From: JBHPCZ01 sp042573625
Lineage (GTDB): Bacteria; Desulfobacterota; Desulfobacteria; Desulfobacterales; UBA11574
Assembly (NCBI GenBank): GCA_042573625.1
Contig: JBHPCZ010000020.1
Location: forward strand, 1-42,951
Direction: 5' to 3'
Length of the DNA stretch: 42,951 nt
Shown here: positions 24,683 to 33,391 of the stretch, one piece after another
Layout of the letters: every line of letters begins with the position of its first letter
Numbering within the stretch: the first letter of the stretch is position 1
Made by a program: the position numbers and the translations under genes
Notes under the pieces: model-generated
The model's input: the letters and a program-made list of their open reading frames with translations, nothing else
Told to the model about the DNA's origin: nothing
Databases searched by the model: none

Positions 24683-25069
24683 ATGATGATGAAAATCGAC
24701 CGCCTCGACCATCTTGTTCTCACGGTTAAAAATATAGACGCCACCTGCGCTTTTTACACAACGGTCCTCGGTGTGAAAGAGAAAACTTTCGGCAAGGGGC
24801 GCAAAGCGATTGCTTTTGGTCGCCAGAAAATCAACCTCCACGCGTGCGACGAACCGTTTGAGCCAAAAGCCCTCCATCCGACACCGGGATCCGCCGATCT
24901 TTGTTTTATAACAACCATGTCGCTTTCAAAAATAACCGAACATGTACGTTCCTGTGGCGTGGAAATCATTGAAGGCCCGGTAAAAAGAACCGGGGCTGTA
25001 GGAACCGTAACTTCCTTTTACTTTCGAGATCTTGACGGAAATCTAATTGAGGTTTCAAGATACGAATAA
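24683..25069 (+). CDS. VOC/glyoxalase superfamily protein
   Basis: A 128-residue single-domain vicinal oxygen chelate protein. It begins DRLDHLVLTVKNID (5-18), with a histidine in the first beta strand (DHLVL), and ends YFRDLDGNLIEVSRYE, with the paired metal-binding Glu. Members act in glyoxal detoxification, aromatic ring cleavage or antibiotic resistance; nothing here picks one. Three consecutive ATG codons begin at 24683, directly after the preceding stop, so translation is probably coupled. No Shine-Dalgarno sequence is evident. Confidence 0.82.
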   Translation: MMMKIDRLDHLVLTVKNIDATCAFYTTVLGVKEKTFGKGRKAIAFGRQKINLHACDEPFEPKALHPTPGSADLCFITTMSLSKITEHVRSCGVEIIEGPVKRTGAVGTVTSFYFRDLDGNLIEVSRYE

Positions 25070-25104
25070 AAATCATAGCATCCCTTTCATGGAGAAACCC
25101 GGAC

Positions 25105-27240
25105 ATGAAACTTCGCACAATCTTGGTTCTGTTGTCTTTGCTGGCTTTTTTATCTGCTTCTACAGGAGGGTATTTCTATTATTCAACCTTGAAGAAATCC
25201 GCGTTTCAAGAAGCGGAAAGGCTGGCGGATACCCACGCGGAAATGATTCAGAAAAACCTGTCTTCATTCCTGTCGGAAAATATCAGGCCGGTAAAAACAC
25301 TGGCCGGGATGAAGGAAATTCAAACGCTCTTGATCCAATCCGATGGCGACGCTCTGGCGAAAGCAAATGCCATGCTGGACCATTTTAAGGCAACGCTGAA
25401 TGTAAACGTCTGTTACTTGATGGATGCTTTCGGAAGTACCGTTGCCTCCAGCAATCGCAATGACCCGGATAGTTTCGTGGGGAAGAATTTTTCTTTTCGA
25501 CCCTATTTCCGCGTTGCGATCGAGGGAACACCTTTTACCTACCTGGCCCTGGGCACAACCTCCCGTAAAAGAGGCGCGTATTACAGTCACCCGGTTTATG
25601 AAAAAGGAAGGGGCGCTCCCATAGGAATTGTTGTGATAAAGGCCTCCATCGAACTGATTGAAAAAGAACTCGCTCCGGCCTCCGGCGAAATTGCGCTGGT
25701 CACGGATCCGAATGGCGTTGTTTTTATCTCCAATCGAAAGGACTGGCTCTACCATACGTTGTGGAAACTTCCACCCGAGGAGATTTCTCAAATCGGCAAA
25801 TCACTTCAATTTGGTCAGGGACCGTGGAAGTGGATCGGGTTGGAACTTAAAGGGAATAAGAATGCGTCGGATTCCTCAGGAAACGAATACCTGGTTCATC
25901 AGCTGGGGCTTTACAATTATCCGGGGTGGAATGTCATTCATCTATACAGCCTAAAAGCAGTATCCAAAATCGTTTCCGCCCCTCTGATCAAAATCACCGG
26001 CCCCATTGTTCTGGCCTTGTGTCTCTTTGTTGGAATGGCGGTTTTTCTGCTCTACAGGAAAGCCAGTGATGAAATTGCCAAACGAAAAATTTTTGAAACC
26101 GCGCTGCAGGAGAGCGAAAAACGATATCGTTCTATCTATCACAACACACCCGCCATGCTGCACTCGGTGGACAGAAATGTTCGCCTGGTCAGTGTCAGTG
26201 ACAACTGGCTGGAAGTCCTGGGCTACGACCGGGATGAAGTGATCGGTCAAAAACTGACCCGTTTTTTTACTCAAAACTCCCAACGCCTGGCCAAAGAAAC
26301 CGTGTTTCCGAAATTTTTCAAAACCGGTTTCTGTAAGGATATACCGTATCAATTTGTGAAAAAAAATGGCGAAACCATAGATGTACTCCTCTCAGCCATC
26401 GGTGACCGGGATGGGGAGGGAAACATCGTTCGATCTTTGGCCGTTTCCATTGATGTCACGGAACGAAACCGGGCAGAAGAAGCTCTCAAGCTCGCAAAGG
26501 AAGAACTCAGCCGCTATTCCAAAGATCTTGAACAACAGGTTGAAAAACGGACGGAAGAAATTACCAGCATCCTCAATCAACTCCGGCGGCTTTCGGGCAG
26601 TATTATGGCCAATCAGGAAAAAGAGCGCTCTGCCATTGCCAGGGAACTTCATGATGAACTGGGCCAGGTTCTGACGGCGCTCCGCATGGATTCGGTCTGG
26701 CTGTCGAATCGCCTGAAAGATACAGATACCAAGGCTACCCAGCGCGCCTTGACAATGTGCAGCCTGATCGATAAAACCATTGAGGAGGTCCGGGGCATGG
26801 CCATTCGCTTGCGGCCGGGAGTCCTCGACGATCTGGGACTTGTTGATGCCCTGGAGTGGTATACGACCGACTTTGAAAGGCGGACCGGAATTACCTGTAT
26901 TTTTGAACACAACGATGTTCCTTCCATTAACGATCCGGTGGCCACAGCAGCCTATCGTATCACCCAGGAAGCCCTGACGAACGTCGCGCGTCACGCCGCC
27001 GCCAGTCGAGCAGAAGTTGTCCTTGAAGCGGAGAACAGAATTTTGACGTTGGCTGCAACCGACAATGGTACAGGATTCAACCCTTCAGAGCTGTCGGAAA
27101 CAGAAGCACTGGGAGTCGCCGGTATGCGTGAACGTGCCGCCCTGGTCGGTGGTATTCTGGAAGTTCAATCCCAACAGGAAAAGGGAACCCGGGTATATTT
27201 CAGGGTCCCTTTAGACGGACAAGGCGGGGCTGAACCCTAA
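25105..27240 (+). CDS. dCache-PAS sensor kinase, NarL-type (HisKA_3)
   Basis: A 711-residue membrane kinase. It has an N-terminal membrane helix (5-27), a periplasmic dCache domain (about 35-290) and a second helix (about 297-317). A PAS domain (about 335-455), a coiled coil (458-495), a HisKA_3 phosphotransfer helix with His516 in ARELHDELGQVL, and a HATPase domain ending in GTRVYFRVP follow. The dCache part has FRPYFRVAIEGTPF (131-144), LALGTTSRKRGAYYSHPVY (147-165) and IGIVVIKAS, close to the C4-dicarboxylate sensors DctB/MifS. The kinase core is instead of the NarL/DegS class and pairs with the LuxR-type regulator encoded downstream. With the TRAP transporter beyond, it probably senses the organic acid that the transporter imports (inference). 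Confidence 0.88.
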   Translation: MKLRTILVLLSLLAFLSASTGGYFYYSTLKKSAFQEAERLADTHAEMIQKNLSSFLSENIRPVKTLAGMKEIQTLLIQSDGDALAKANAMLDHFKATLNVNVCYLMDAFGSTVASSNRNDPDSFVGKNFSFRPYFRVAIEGTPFTYLALGTTSRKRGAYYSHPVYEKGRGAPIGIVVIKASIELIEKELAPASGEIALVTDPNGVVFISNRKDWLYHTLWKLPPEEISQIGKSLQFGQGPWKWIGLELKGNKNASDSSGNEYLVHQLGLYNYPGWNVIHLYSLKAVSKIVSAPLIKITGPIVLALCLFVGMAVFLLYRKASDEIAKRKIFETALQESEKRYRSIYHNTPAMLHSVDRNVRLVSVSDNWLEVLGYDRDEVIGQKLTRFFTQNSQRLAKETVFPKFFKTGFCKDIPYQFVKKNGETIDVLLSAIGDRDGEGNIVRSLAVSIDVTERNRAEEALKLAKEELSRYSKDLEQQVEKRTEEITSILNQLRRLSGSIMANQEKERSAIARELHDELGQVLTALRMDSVWLSNRLKDTDTKATQRALTMCSLIDKTIEEVRGMAIRLRPGVLDDLGLVDALEWYTTDFERRTGITCIFEHNDVPSINDPVATAAYRITQEALTNVARHAAASRAEVVLEAENRILTLAATDNGTGFNPSELSETEALGVAGMRERAALVGGILEVQSQQEKGTRVYFRVPLDGQGGAEP

Positions 27241-27254
27241 TTGAGCGAAAGTCG

Positions 27255-27336
27255 AGGATGCCTCAGATCCAAGCATCAAGGGCGAAGCCGTAGTAAACTA
27301 CTGCAAGCCTCTTGATAACGCTGGAGGTGGGGTATC
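27255..27336. repeat. imperfect palindrome with apex GTAGTAAACTAC
   Basis: The arms around 27255-27289 and 27302-27336 pair imperfectly (ATCAAG with CTTGAT, GATGCC with the GGGTATC region) and meet at the perfect apex GTAGT-AA-ACTAC (27290-27301). The element separates the kinase gene from its regulator gene. The apex closely matches one in the palindrome at 37458-37553. Confidence 0.5.
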
Positions 27337-27496
27337 ATCGGCTTTCCCGCAGGGTAAACAAAATGGGATTTTCCCTAAATTTTATATCTCATTTATAGAA
27401 GAAATATTAAAATACAATTTAACCTACAAAATGGCTGACAAATTAACCACATATACTATTTTTCTCATTTTGTTTGCGCTCATTTAGGGTTGAACA

Positions 27497-28135
27497 ATGA
27501 TCAGAGTTCTATTGGCAGATGACCACAATATCGTCCGCGCGGGACTGCGCCGCATTGTGGAAGACAGCGAAGACATGGAGGTGGTTGCGGAAGCGGCCGA
27601 CGGAAGAGAGGCGATTCGACAGGTGCGCAAGACATCACCGGATGTGGTGGTGGTTGATATCTCCATGCCGGGTCTGGACGGATTGGAGGTCGTCAGCCAG
27701 CTTCATTCCGATTACCCGAATCTGCCAATTATCGTTCTGACGATGCACGAAGAAGAACAATACGTGGTCAGGGCGATTGAAGCCGGCGCCATGGGATACA
27801 TCACCAAACGATCGGCGCCTGAACAGCTCGTAAACGCCATACGCAAAGTCTTAGACGGCGGCCGATACCTCACCGATGAGGCGGTCGAACTGCTGGCGCT
27901 TCGAGTGGCCAGGGGAACCCATGCCCGATCTCCTCTGGACACCCTGTCCATGAGAGAACTCCAGGTGCTCAGACGGCTGGCACTGGGGCATACCAATCGT
28001 GAAATTGCCGAATCCTACCATATCAGCATCAAAACCGTGGACACCTACCGTTCCCGCCTGCTCAAGAAACTCAACCTGAGAAACAACGCCGAGCTGTCGC
28101 GATTTGCGATCCAGAACCGGCTGATCGAGCCATAA
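27497..28135 (+). CDS. NarL/LuxR-type response regulator
   Basis: A 212-residue DNA-binding regulator. The receiver (1-120) has DDH (9-11), phosphoacceptor Asp54 in VVDISMPGLDGL, Thr at about 82 in LTMHEE, and Lys in ITKRSAPEQL. The C-terminal LuxR helix-turn-helix (about 148-205) contains LSMRELQVLRRLALGHTNREIA and HISIKTVDTYRSRLLKK-like sequence in two stretches, the usual recognition helix of the family. It is the expected partner of the upstream sensor kinase. It likely activates or represses the dctPQM operon that begins 450 bases downstream. Confidence 0.92.
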   Translation: MIRVLLADDHNIVRAGLRRIVEDSEDMEVVAEAADGREAIRQVRKTSPDVVVVDISMPGLDGLEVVSQLHSDYPNLPIIVLTMHEEEQYVVRAIEAGAMGYITKRSAPEQLVNAIRKVLDGGRYLTDEAVELLALRVARGTHARSPLDTLSMRELQVLRRLALGHTNREIAESYHISIKTVDTYRSRLLKKLNLRNNAELSRFAIQNRLIEP

Positions 28136-28187
28136 GCGCGATTTAATCCGTAGCACTCCACAATTCCTATAGTTAAAAATCCGGGCT

Positions 28188-28347
28188 CTTCTCCCGATGA
28201 GTTGTTACAAGGAATCAAGGATTCGAGGCGTCGGTTGTTTTTCTACTTAAATCGCTCCATGGATAATCCTATATTAAGTATTTCACTTGAATCCTCGAAC
28301 CCTTGATTCCTTGAATCCTTTTAAAATCAAAAACTCATCGGGAGAAG
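28188..28347. repeat. 160-bp MITE-like element with 16-bp terminal inverted repeats
   Basis: Perfect 16-bp terminal inverted repeats (CTTCTCCCGATGAGTT at 28188-28203, AACTCATCGGGAGAAG at 28332-28347) enclose inner arms GGAATCAAGGATTCGAGG (28211-28228) and CCTCGAACCCTTGATTCC (28293-28310) with one mismatch. No coding sequence lies inside. The right inner part (28272-28320) is a 44 of 49 match in inverse orientation to 42834-42882, so it belongs to a dispersed family. It sits between the response-regulator and dctP genes. Confidence 0.75.
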
Positions 28348-28430
28348 AAAAAAAGAGTGTTGGAACTTGAGATAGTATAGAAAGTTTCGTTGTAAGAAAT
28401 TTTCTGACAGCAAAATACAAACTTGTCTGA

Positions 28431-28459
28431 TTGACAGCTTTTCTTTGACCTGTTAATCG
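28431..28459 (+). promoter_or_regulatory. candidate promoter for the TRAP operon
   Basis: TTGACA (28431-28436) is followed after 17 bases by TAATCG (28454-28459), a perfect -35 with a poor -10, about 130 bases upstream of dctP. A weak -10 would fit an activated promoter under the adjacent regulator. This is tentative. Confidence 0.3.
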
Positions 28460-28586
28460 TAATAAATACCTCGCTGTTTTTTCTGTCCTGCATCTTACTA
28501 AACCGGTGAAAATTTATTGCCATAATCTTTCAAACAGACTTTAAACCCTTTTCAACTAACCATTAACCATTAATAGGAGGAAAGAA

Positions 28587-29597
28587 ATGAAAAGATTCTT
28601 TTTTGTTGCAACTGTTCTGTTTTGTTGTGTGCTGATGGCCGTACCGTCAGCCATGGCTGCAAAGGCCAAAAAAATCCGATTCTCTCATGTGGTATCGGAA
28701 AACACGCCCAAGGGCTGGGCAGCCAATGAGTTTGCCGCGCGGGTCAACAAGGCGCTGGAGGGTAAGTATCAGGTTATCGTCTTCCCCAATTCTCAGCTTT
28801 ACGGCGACAACCAGGCCATCGAGGCCCTTTCAGCCGGGTTTATTGAAATGGCGGCCCCTTCCTCGGCAAAATTTGTCGGGTCAGTCCCGGCATTGCAGCT
28901 TTTTGACATGCCGTTTCTCTTTCCGAAAATCAAAACCGTCCACAAGGTCGTTGACGGGAAGATCGGCGATGAGATTCGAGCGATGTTCGTGGAACGGGCC
29001 CTGGGCATTAAGCTGGTGACTTTCTGGGACAACGCATTCAAACAATTCAGCTCCAATGTTCGCCCCTTGATTAAGCCGGATGACTTCAAGGGCGTCAAAT
29101 TCAGAATCATGAGTTCTGATGTTCTGGAAGCCCAGATGGATGGACTGGGCGGTGTTGGACTCAAACTGCCTTTTTCCGAGGTCTATAACGCCTTGGAGCA
29201 GGGGGTCGTGGACGGCCAGGAGAATACCGCGTCCAACATCTACACCAAGAAGTTTCACGAAGTGCAAAAATATATGACCTTTTCAAATCATGGTTACCTC
29301 GGCTACGCGGTGATCATGAACCAAAAATTCTGGGATGGGCTTCCGAAGGACGTTCAGAAAACCATATCGAAAATAATGAAAGATGTTACGAAGCTGGAAC
29401 GTAAGAAAGCCCTCGAGCTGGACAAAGAGCAAGGCGCTCTGATTCGGGATTACGCCAAAAAGAGCGGCAAGCTGCAGATTTTTGACCTTACGAAGAAACA
29501 GACGAAAGAACTGCAAAAGGCCATGAAGCCGGTGCACGACAAGTTTGCAGATGTCGTCCCAACCAAGTGGATCGAGTCAATCAAAAGAATGAGATAA
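28587..29597 (+). CDS. dctP: TRAP transporter substrate-binding protein (DctP type)
   Basis: A 336-residue periplasmic binding protein with a signal peptide (1-24, ending PSAMAA). After cleavage the mature protein starts with KKIRFSHVVSENTPKGWAAN, typical of DctP. FRIMSSDVLEAQ (about 170-181) includes the conserved arginine that binds a carboxylate, and ALEQGVVDGQENTASN matches the family. The ligand is therefore an organic acid, probably a C4-dicarboxylate given the DctB-like sensor nearby, but not proven. The ribosome site AGGAGG is strong. A very stable hairpin (29616-29640) lies between this gene and the permease genes, consistent with making more binding protein than permease. Confidence 0.92.
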   Translation: MKRFFFVATVLFCCVLMAVPSAMAAKAKKIRFSHVVSENTPKGWAANEFAARVNKALEGKYQVIVFPNSQLYGDNQAIEALSAGFIEMAAPSSAKFVGSVPALQLFDMPFLFPKIKTVHKVVDGKIGDEIRAMFVERALGIKLVTFWDNAFKQFSSNVRPLIKPDDFKGVKFRIMSSDVLEAQMDGLGGVGLKLPFSEVYNALEQGVVDGQENTASNIYTKKFHEVQKYMTFSNHGYLGYAVIMNQKFWDGLPKDVQKTISKIMKDVTKLERKKALELDKEQGALIRDYAKKSGKLQIFDLTKKQTKELQKAMKPVHDKFADVVPTKWIESIKRMR

Positions 29598-29615
29598 TGA
29601 ACTTTAGCTAAACAC

Positions 29616-29640
29616 CCCCGGGGAGCTGCGCTCCCCGGGG
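29616..29640 (+). promoter_or_regulatory. GC-rich hairpin between dctP and the permease genes
   Basis: CCCCGGGGAGC (29616-29626) and GCTCCCCGGGG (29630-29640) form a perfect 11-bp stem with a 3-base loop, and no T tract follows. It probably stabilises the dctP message or slows transcription rather than ending it. Confidence 0.8.
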
Positions 29641-29656
29641 CTACCAGGAATACACC

Positions 29657-30199
29657 ATGCAGAAAATTATCCGAATCTGGGACAAAACCGAAGAAATCCT
29701 GATTTTCATCCTGATCGGAATCGCTTCATATTTAACCTTCCAGGAGGTGGTATTACGGTATGTTTTTAACACCGGATGGGGCGGTTCCTATGAGATCACA
29801 ACCTTTGCACTGATATGGTGTACGTTTATCGGGGCCAGCTTGGGCATCAAAGAAAACATCCATATCGGGGTCGATGTTCTGGTACTCAAATTCCCCCCCA
29901 AGATTCAGCGCGTCATCATTATTATTGCCATTGCCCTTTGCTTGCTTTTCGGAATCATCGTAGCGGTTAAAGGCTTTGAATTCTCAAAATTCATCAGTCG
30001 AAATCACCTTCTGTCCCGGGATTTGCGCATTCCAATGGAGATCGGTTATCTGGCCATACCGGTGGGCGGGGTTTTAATCTGCCTTCGTTTTATCGAGCGC
30101 CTGGTCTATGTGCTGAAAGGGGAACTGTTTGAAATCGACCGGATGCACGAACTAACGGATGAAGAAAAGAAAATACTCGATCAACAGAAAACAGATTGA
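29657..30199 (+). CDS. dctQ: TRAP transporter small permease (DctQ type)
   Basis: A 180-residue inner-membrane protein with four predicted helices (about 13-33, 48-66, 85-105, 125-150), the usual DctQ topology. VVLRYVFNTGWGGSYE (about 31-46) and FIGASLGIKENIHIGVDV (about 57-74) are standard DctQ motifs. It forms a complex with DctM and helps receive the ligand-loaded binding protein. It lies 60 bases after dctP, past the hairpin, and 54 bases before dctM. Confidence 0.9.
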   Translation: MQKIIRIWDKTEEILIFILIGIASYLTFQEVVLRYVFNTGWGGSYEITTFALIWCTFIGASLGIKENIHIGVDVLVLKFPPKIQRVIIIIAIALCLLFGIIVAVKGFEFSKFISRNHLLSRDLRIPMEIGYLAIPVGGVLICLRFIERLVYVLKGELFEIDRMHELTDEEKKILDQQKTD

Positions 30200-30253
30200 C
30201 CCGGTAATCGTTATCCCAAGTAAATCAATCTGTTATCCTGAAGGAGAAGCCGG

Positions 30254-31549
30254 ATGGAAAGTCTAGGTCTTACCCTTTTTGTCGTCTTTTTCGTATATCT
30301 GGTCCTGGGGATGCCCCTGGCCATTTGCCTGGGCCTTTCCGTGATCACCACGTTCTGGTACCACGAAACCCTTCCCCTGATGGCCGTGGCCCAGAAACTG
30401 TTCAACGGCCTGGATCATTTTACCCTCATGGCGATTCCTTTTTTTATCCTGGCCAGCAATATCATGACCACGGGAGGGGTCTCAAAACGCCTCATCGACG
30501 CGTGTAATGCCTTTGTGGGGCACTACAGCGGCGGGCTGGCTGTGGCCTCTATTCTTTCCTGCATGTTTTTTGCCGCGATTTCCGGGTCCAGTCCCTCAAC
30601 GGTGGTGGCCATCGGCACCATCATGATCCCGGCCATGATCGCTTCCGGTTACGGTGAAAGGTACAGCGTGGGCCTGCTGGGCTCTGCCGGTTCCCTGGGA
30701 ATCTTGATTCCACCCAGCATCCCCATGATCGTCTACTGTGTGGCCACCGAACAATCGGTGGGAAAGCTTTTTATGGCCGGTGTGGGTCCGGGCCTGTTCA
30801 TGGGAACCCTTTTTATCATCACCGCGGTTATTTACGCCCAGGTGAAGGGATTTAAAGGTGGAGAGCCCATGCCCTGGAAAGATCGATTGGTTGTGCTCTG
30901 GAAAGCCCTGCCCGGCCTTTTTATGCCGTTTCTGGTTTTGGGCGGGATTTATGGCGGAATCTTTACCCCCACGGAGGCCGCAGCTGTCGCTGTATTCTAC
31001 TCTCTTTTTGTGGGGCTTTTCATTTACAAAGATCTCAAATTCCGGGATCTTCCCCACGTGTTCGGCCGCAGTGCCGTAATGATGGCCATGATACTTTTCA
31101 TTATTACCAACGCCATGCTCTTTGCATTTATCCTGACCACCGAAGGGATTCCCGGCGCGATTGCCCAATTTATCATCGAACATGCCGTAACACCCTGGGT
31201 GTTCCTTTTGTTTGTCAATATCCTTCTCTATTTTGTCGGTGACTTCATGGAACCCAGCGCGGCCATTCTGATTTTGGCCCCACTCTTTCTCCCCATTGTC
31301 TTGAAGCTGGGCATCGACCCGATTCACTTCGGGGTCATCATGACCGTTAACATGGAAATCGGAATGATCACCCCACCCGTGGGACTCAACCTTTTTGTGG
31401 CCAGTGGAATATCCGGTCTGTCGCTCTGGGATGTTTTCAAGGGTGCGGCACCTTTTATGGTTATCATGCTGATCGCCCTTTTTATTATTACCTATATTCC
31501 GATTATATCGCTCTGGTTTCCCAAATTTCTTTACGGTGCGCTCTTCTAA
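30254..31549 (+). CDS. dctM: TRAP transporter large permease (DctM type)
   Basis: A 431-residue permease of the ion transporter superfamily with about 12 helices. It moves the organic acid inward using the Na+ gradient, as known TRAP systems do. Family motifs are LGMPLAICLGLSV (about 18-30), AIPFFILASNIM, FAAISGSSPSTVVAIGTIMIP in two parts, GILIPPSIPMIVY and MITPPVGLNLFVASGIS. The start at 30254 has AAGGAGAAG upstream. Length is normal for DctM and no extra fused domain is present. Confidence 0.93.
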   Translation: MESLGLTLFVVFFVYLVLGMPLAICLGLSVITTFWYHETLPLMAVAQKLFNGLDHFTLMAIPFFILASNIMTTGGVSKRLIDACNAFVGHYSGGLAVASILSCMFFAAISGSSPSTVVAIGTIMIPAMIASGYGERYSVGLLGSAGSLGILIPPSIPMIVYCVATEQSVGKLFMAGVGPGLFMGTLFIITAVIYAQVKGFKGGEPMPWKDRLVVLWKALPGLFMPFLVLGGIYGGIFTPTEAAAVAVFYSLFVGLFIYKDLKFRDLPHVFGRSAVMMAMILFIITNAMLFAFILTTEGIPGAIAQFIIEHAVTPWVFLLFVNILLYFVGDFMEPSAAILILAPLFLPIVLKLGIDPIHFGVIMTVNMEIGMITPPVGLNLFVASGISGLSLWDVFKGAAPFMVIMLIALFIITYIPIISLWFPKFLYGALF

Positions 31550-31660
31550 TACAAGATAAACGATAAAGATCAGCGAAACTTCTTCCTTCGGCCTTGGTAT
31601 CCTGCGGTGTCTAACGATCTTCATTCGCCTGATCGCCAGAATCATTCGGGAGGAATGATG

Positions 31661-32224
31661 ATGAAAATACTGTCTCTAGGTTTGAGGTTGGCACTTGTCA
31701 TCATATGGTCTTTTTACACAACAAGTGCCATGTCCGCTGAGCAGGTCCGCCTGCGCAGTGACCCCATGCAGCTTTCAGACACTGATGTAAAATCGTTGCT
31801 GGTAAAATACAATTTTTTTGACAGAACCAAGAACCCGAACGGTGCCTTTGCCAACAATCTGGTGGACAACGGCGATGATACGGTAACCGACCGGATTACC
31901 GGATTGATGTGGCAAAAGAACGGCTCTGATGATGGAATGATCTGGCAACACGCAAAAGAATACGTCCAAAAGCTCAACAGTATGAGATTTGCCGGATATG
32001 CGGACTGGCGGTTGCCCACTATCGAAGAACTGGCTTCTTTGATGAAATCCGCCAGGGCCAACGAGCTGTACATTCATCCTATATTTTCCGCAAAGCAGGC
32101 ATTTTTCTGGAGTGCAGACACATTTGGTTCTGATACCGCCTGGTATGCCAACTTCAAAGGCGGCATCATCCAACACATTTACGACTTTTTTTACTATGTC
32201 AGGGCGGTGCGTTCCCTGCGGTAA
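31661..32224 (+). CDS. secreted DUF1566 (Lcl C-terminal-like) protein
   Basis: A protein of about 188 residues with a signal peptide (about 1-26, ending AMSAEQ) and one DUF1566/Lcl_C domain. The domain shows VTDRITGLMWQK, WQHAKEYVQKLNSM, YADWRLPTIEELASL, FFWSADTF and a C-terminal YYVRAVR, the typical repeats of this fold (related to formylglycine-enzyme and C-type-lectin-like domains). The function is unknown; the protein should be periplasmic or outside the cell. Three ATG codons (31655, 31658, 31661) follow GGGAGG; the third gives the best spacing and the cleanest signal peptide. It lies 110 bases after dctM, and a link to it is not established. Confidence 0.78.
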   Translation: MKILSLGLRLALVIIWSFYTTSAMSAEQVRLRSDPMQLSDTDVKSLLVKYNFFDRTKNPNGAFANNLVDNGDDTVTDRITGLMWQKNGSDDGMIWQHAKEYVQKLNSMRFAGYADWRLPTIEELASLMKSARANELYIHPIFSAKQAFFWSADTFGSDTAWYANFKGGIIQHIYDFFYYVRAVRSLR

Positions 32225-32428
32225 GAACCGAGACTTTTGGAAGTTTTCTTTGTGGTCTTGCGTCTTTCTGAAAGATATACTAATGTACACCCTCTTCCTT
32301 GTGTATAACCCTCTTAAAACTTACAGATGGTCATTTTTTTTTGAACTGTAAAATCAATTCCGTATTTTGTGGAAATTTTGAGCCATTTAATATATTGACA
32401 TAAAGTTCTAATAAAAAAGGATGAGACG

Positions 32429-32854
32429 ATGCCTGTAGATGCCCAAGTACTTCAACCATTAGATTTTTTTACGGACATGACCCAAAGCGAATTAGAAGAA
32501 TTCGCGACCTTGCTGAATGCCAGGACCGTAAAAAAAGGGGATATCATTATCCGTGAGGGTACTTCTGCCCTCACATTTTTCGTCATATTATCCGGATCGT
32601 TTGAGGTATCATTTGAAAAAGGCCGTTCAATTGCGATTGACAAAATAGGTGAAATAATGGGCTGGTCGACGATTGTTTATCCTTTTCATTACACGGGCAC
32701 AGTCACGACCATGACTGATGGAGACGTCCTGAGTATTTCGAGCCGAGACTTTTTTCAACTGATTCAAGCCAACAATGTTCTGGGTGAAAAAATCATGAAA
32801 AAAATTAACAAGATCGCCATGGAAAGAAGGGCCCATTTTTCAGACGCTGAATAG
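32429..32854 (+). CDS. cyclic nucleotide-binding domain protein
   Basis: A 141-residue protein consisting of a single cNMP-binding (Crp-like) beta barrel with C-terminal helices. VKKGDIIIREGTSALTFFVI (about 34-53) and the phosphate-cassette region around GEIMGWSTIVYPFHYTGTV (about 73-91) follow Crp order. There is no helix-turn-helix, so it is a sensor or partner protein, not a Crp regulator. The typical RxA arginine of cAMP-binding cassettes is not clear, so the ligand is uncertain. It precedes the decarboxylase-pump genes by 87 bases. Confidence 0.82.
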   Translation: MPVDAQVLQPLDFFTDMTQSELEEFATLLNARTVKKGDIIIREGTSALTFFVILSGSFEVSFEKGRSIAIDKIGEIMGWSTIVYPFHYTGTVTTMTDGDVLSISSRDFFQLIQANNVLGEKIMKKINKIAMERRAHFSDAE

Positions 32855-32941
32855 TCCCGGTAATCAGCTGAAAATCGCCTGACAATTTTTATTGAATCCT
32901 GTATACAACAGAACGACATTGATAACAAAAGGAGGAATCAA

Positions 32942-33361
32942 TTGTACGGTTTAGAAGCGATTTCCGCTTACAAGGGCTGGTCAATGGCCATTGCCGGGCC
33001 CCTGATTGTGCTTTCAGGCCTTGCTATTCTGGCGTTTATTATCTCTCAGCTTCACAAGGTTGTTGCCATCCTGGAACGGCCTGAAGAGAAGCGAAGAGAA
33101 ATGGAAGCGCTGGCGGCACAAGCTGAGGCTGAAGACAAGCAAAAAGTTATGGCTCCTGATCGGCTTCCATCAGACATCAGCGAAACAGCAAAGATTTATC
33201 AACCGCTGATCGAGCAGCTCGAACAACCGTTTGAGCTGAAAGAACTCTATGAGATTGCTCAAATGAATAACTTCCCCCACCCGTACCTGACGATAACACG
33301 TTTCAGGGAAGCGGATATACTTGTTAACGTCGGGGAAGGTTTGTTCACGTGGAATCCATAA
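32942..33361 (+). CDS. OadG-like gamma subunit of a Na+ pump decarboxylase
   Basis: A 139-residue protein with one N-terminal membrane helix (about 17-39, AGPLIVLSGLAILAFIIS), then a charged Ala/Glu linker and a small C-terminal domain (about 85-139: YQPLIEQLEQPFELKELYEIA and onward). The helix and place directly before the beta-subunit gene mark it as the OadG/MmdD-type subunit. The C-terminal part has neither a His-rich zinc site nor a biotin Met-Lys-Met motif, unlike classical gamma subunits; it resembles a small winged-helix-like domain, but I do not recognise it. The start is TTG at 32942 with AAGGAGG upstream. Confidence 0.68.
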   Translation: MYGLEAISAYKGWSMAIAGPLIVLSGLAILAFIISQLHKVVAILERPEEKRREMEALAAQAEAEDKQKVMAPDRLPSDISETAKIYQPLIEQLEQPFELKELYEIAQMNNFPHPYLTITRFREADILVNVGEGLFTWNP

Positions 33362-33391
33362 CATTGTCATCTAATTAAAGGATAAGAATTC

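Noticed and set aside
28335..28523. 62-residue minus-strand open frame before dctP
   Set aside because: It starts near the end of the MITE-like element region, has no ribosome site or family features, and overlaps the likely dctP promoter.
30596..31645. 349-residue minus-strand open frame opposite dctM
   Set aside because: It lies antisense to a well-supported permease and its translation is rich in His, Asp and Gly with no recognisable domain.
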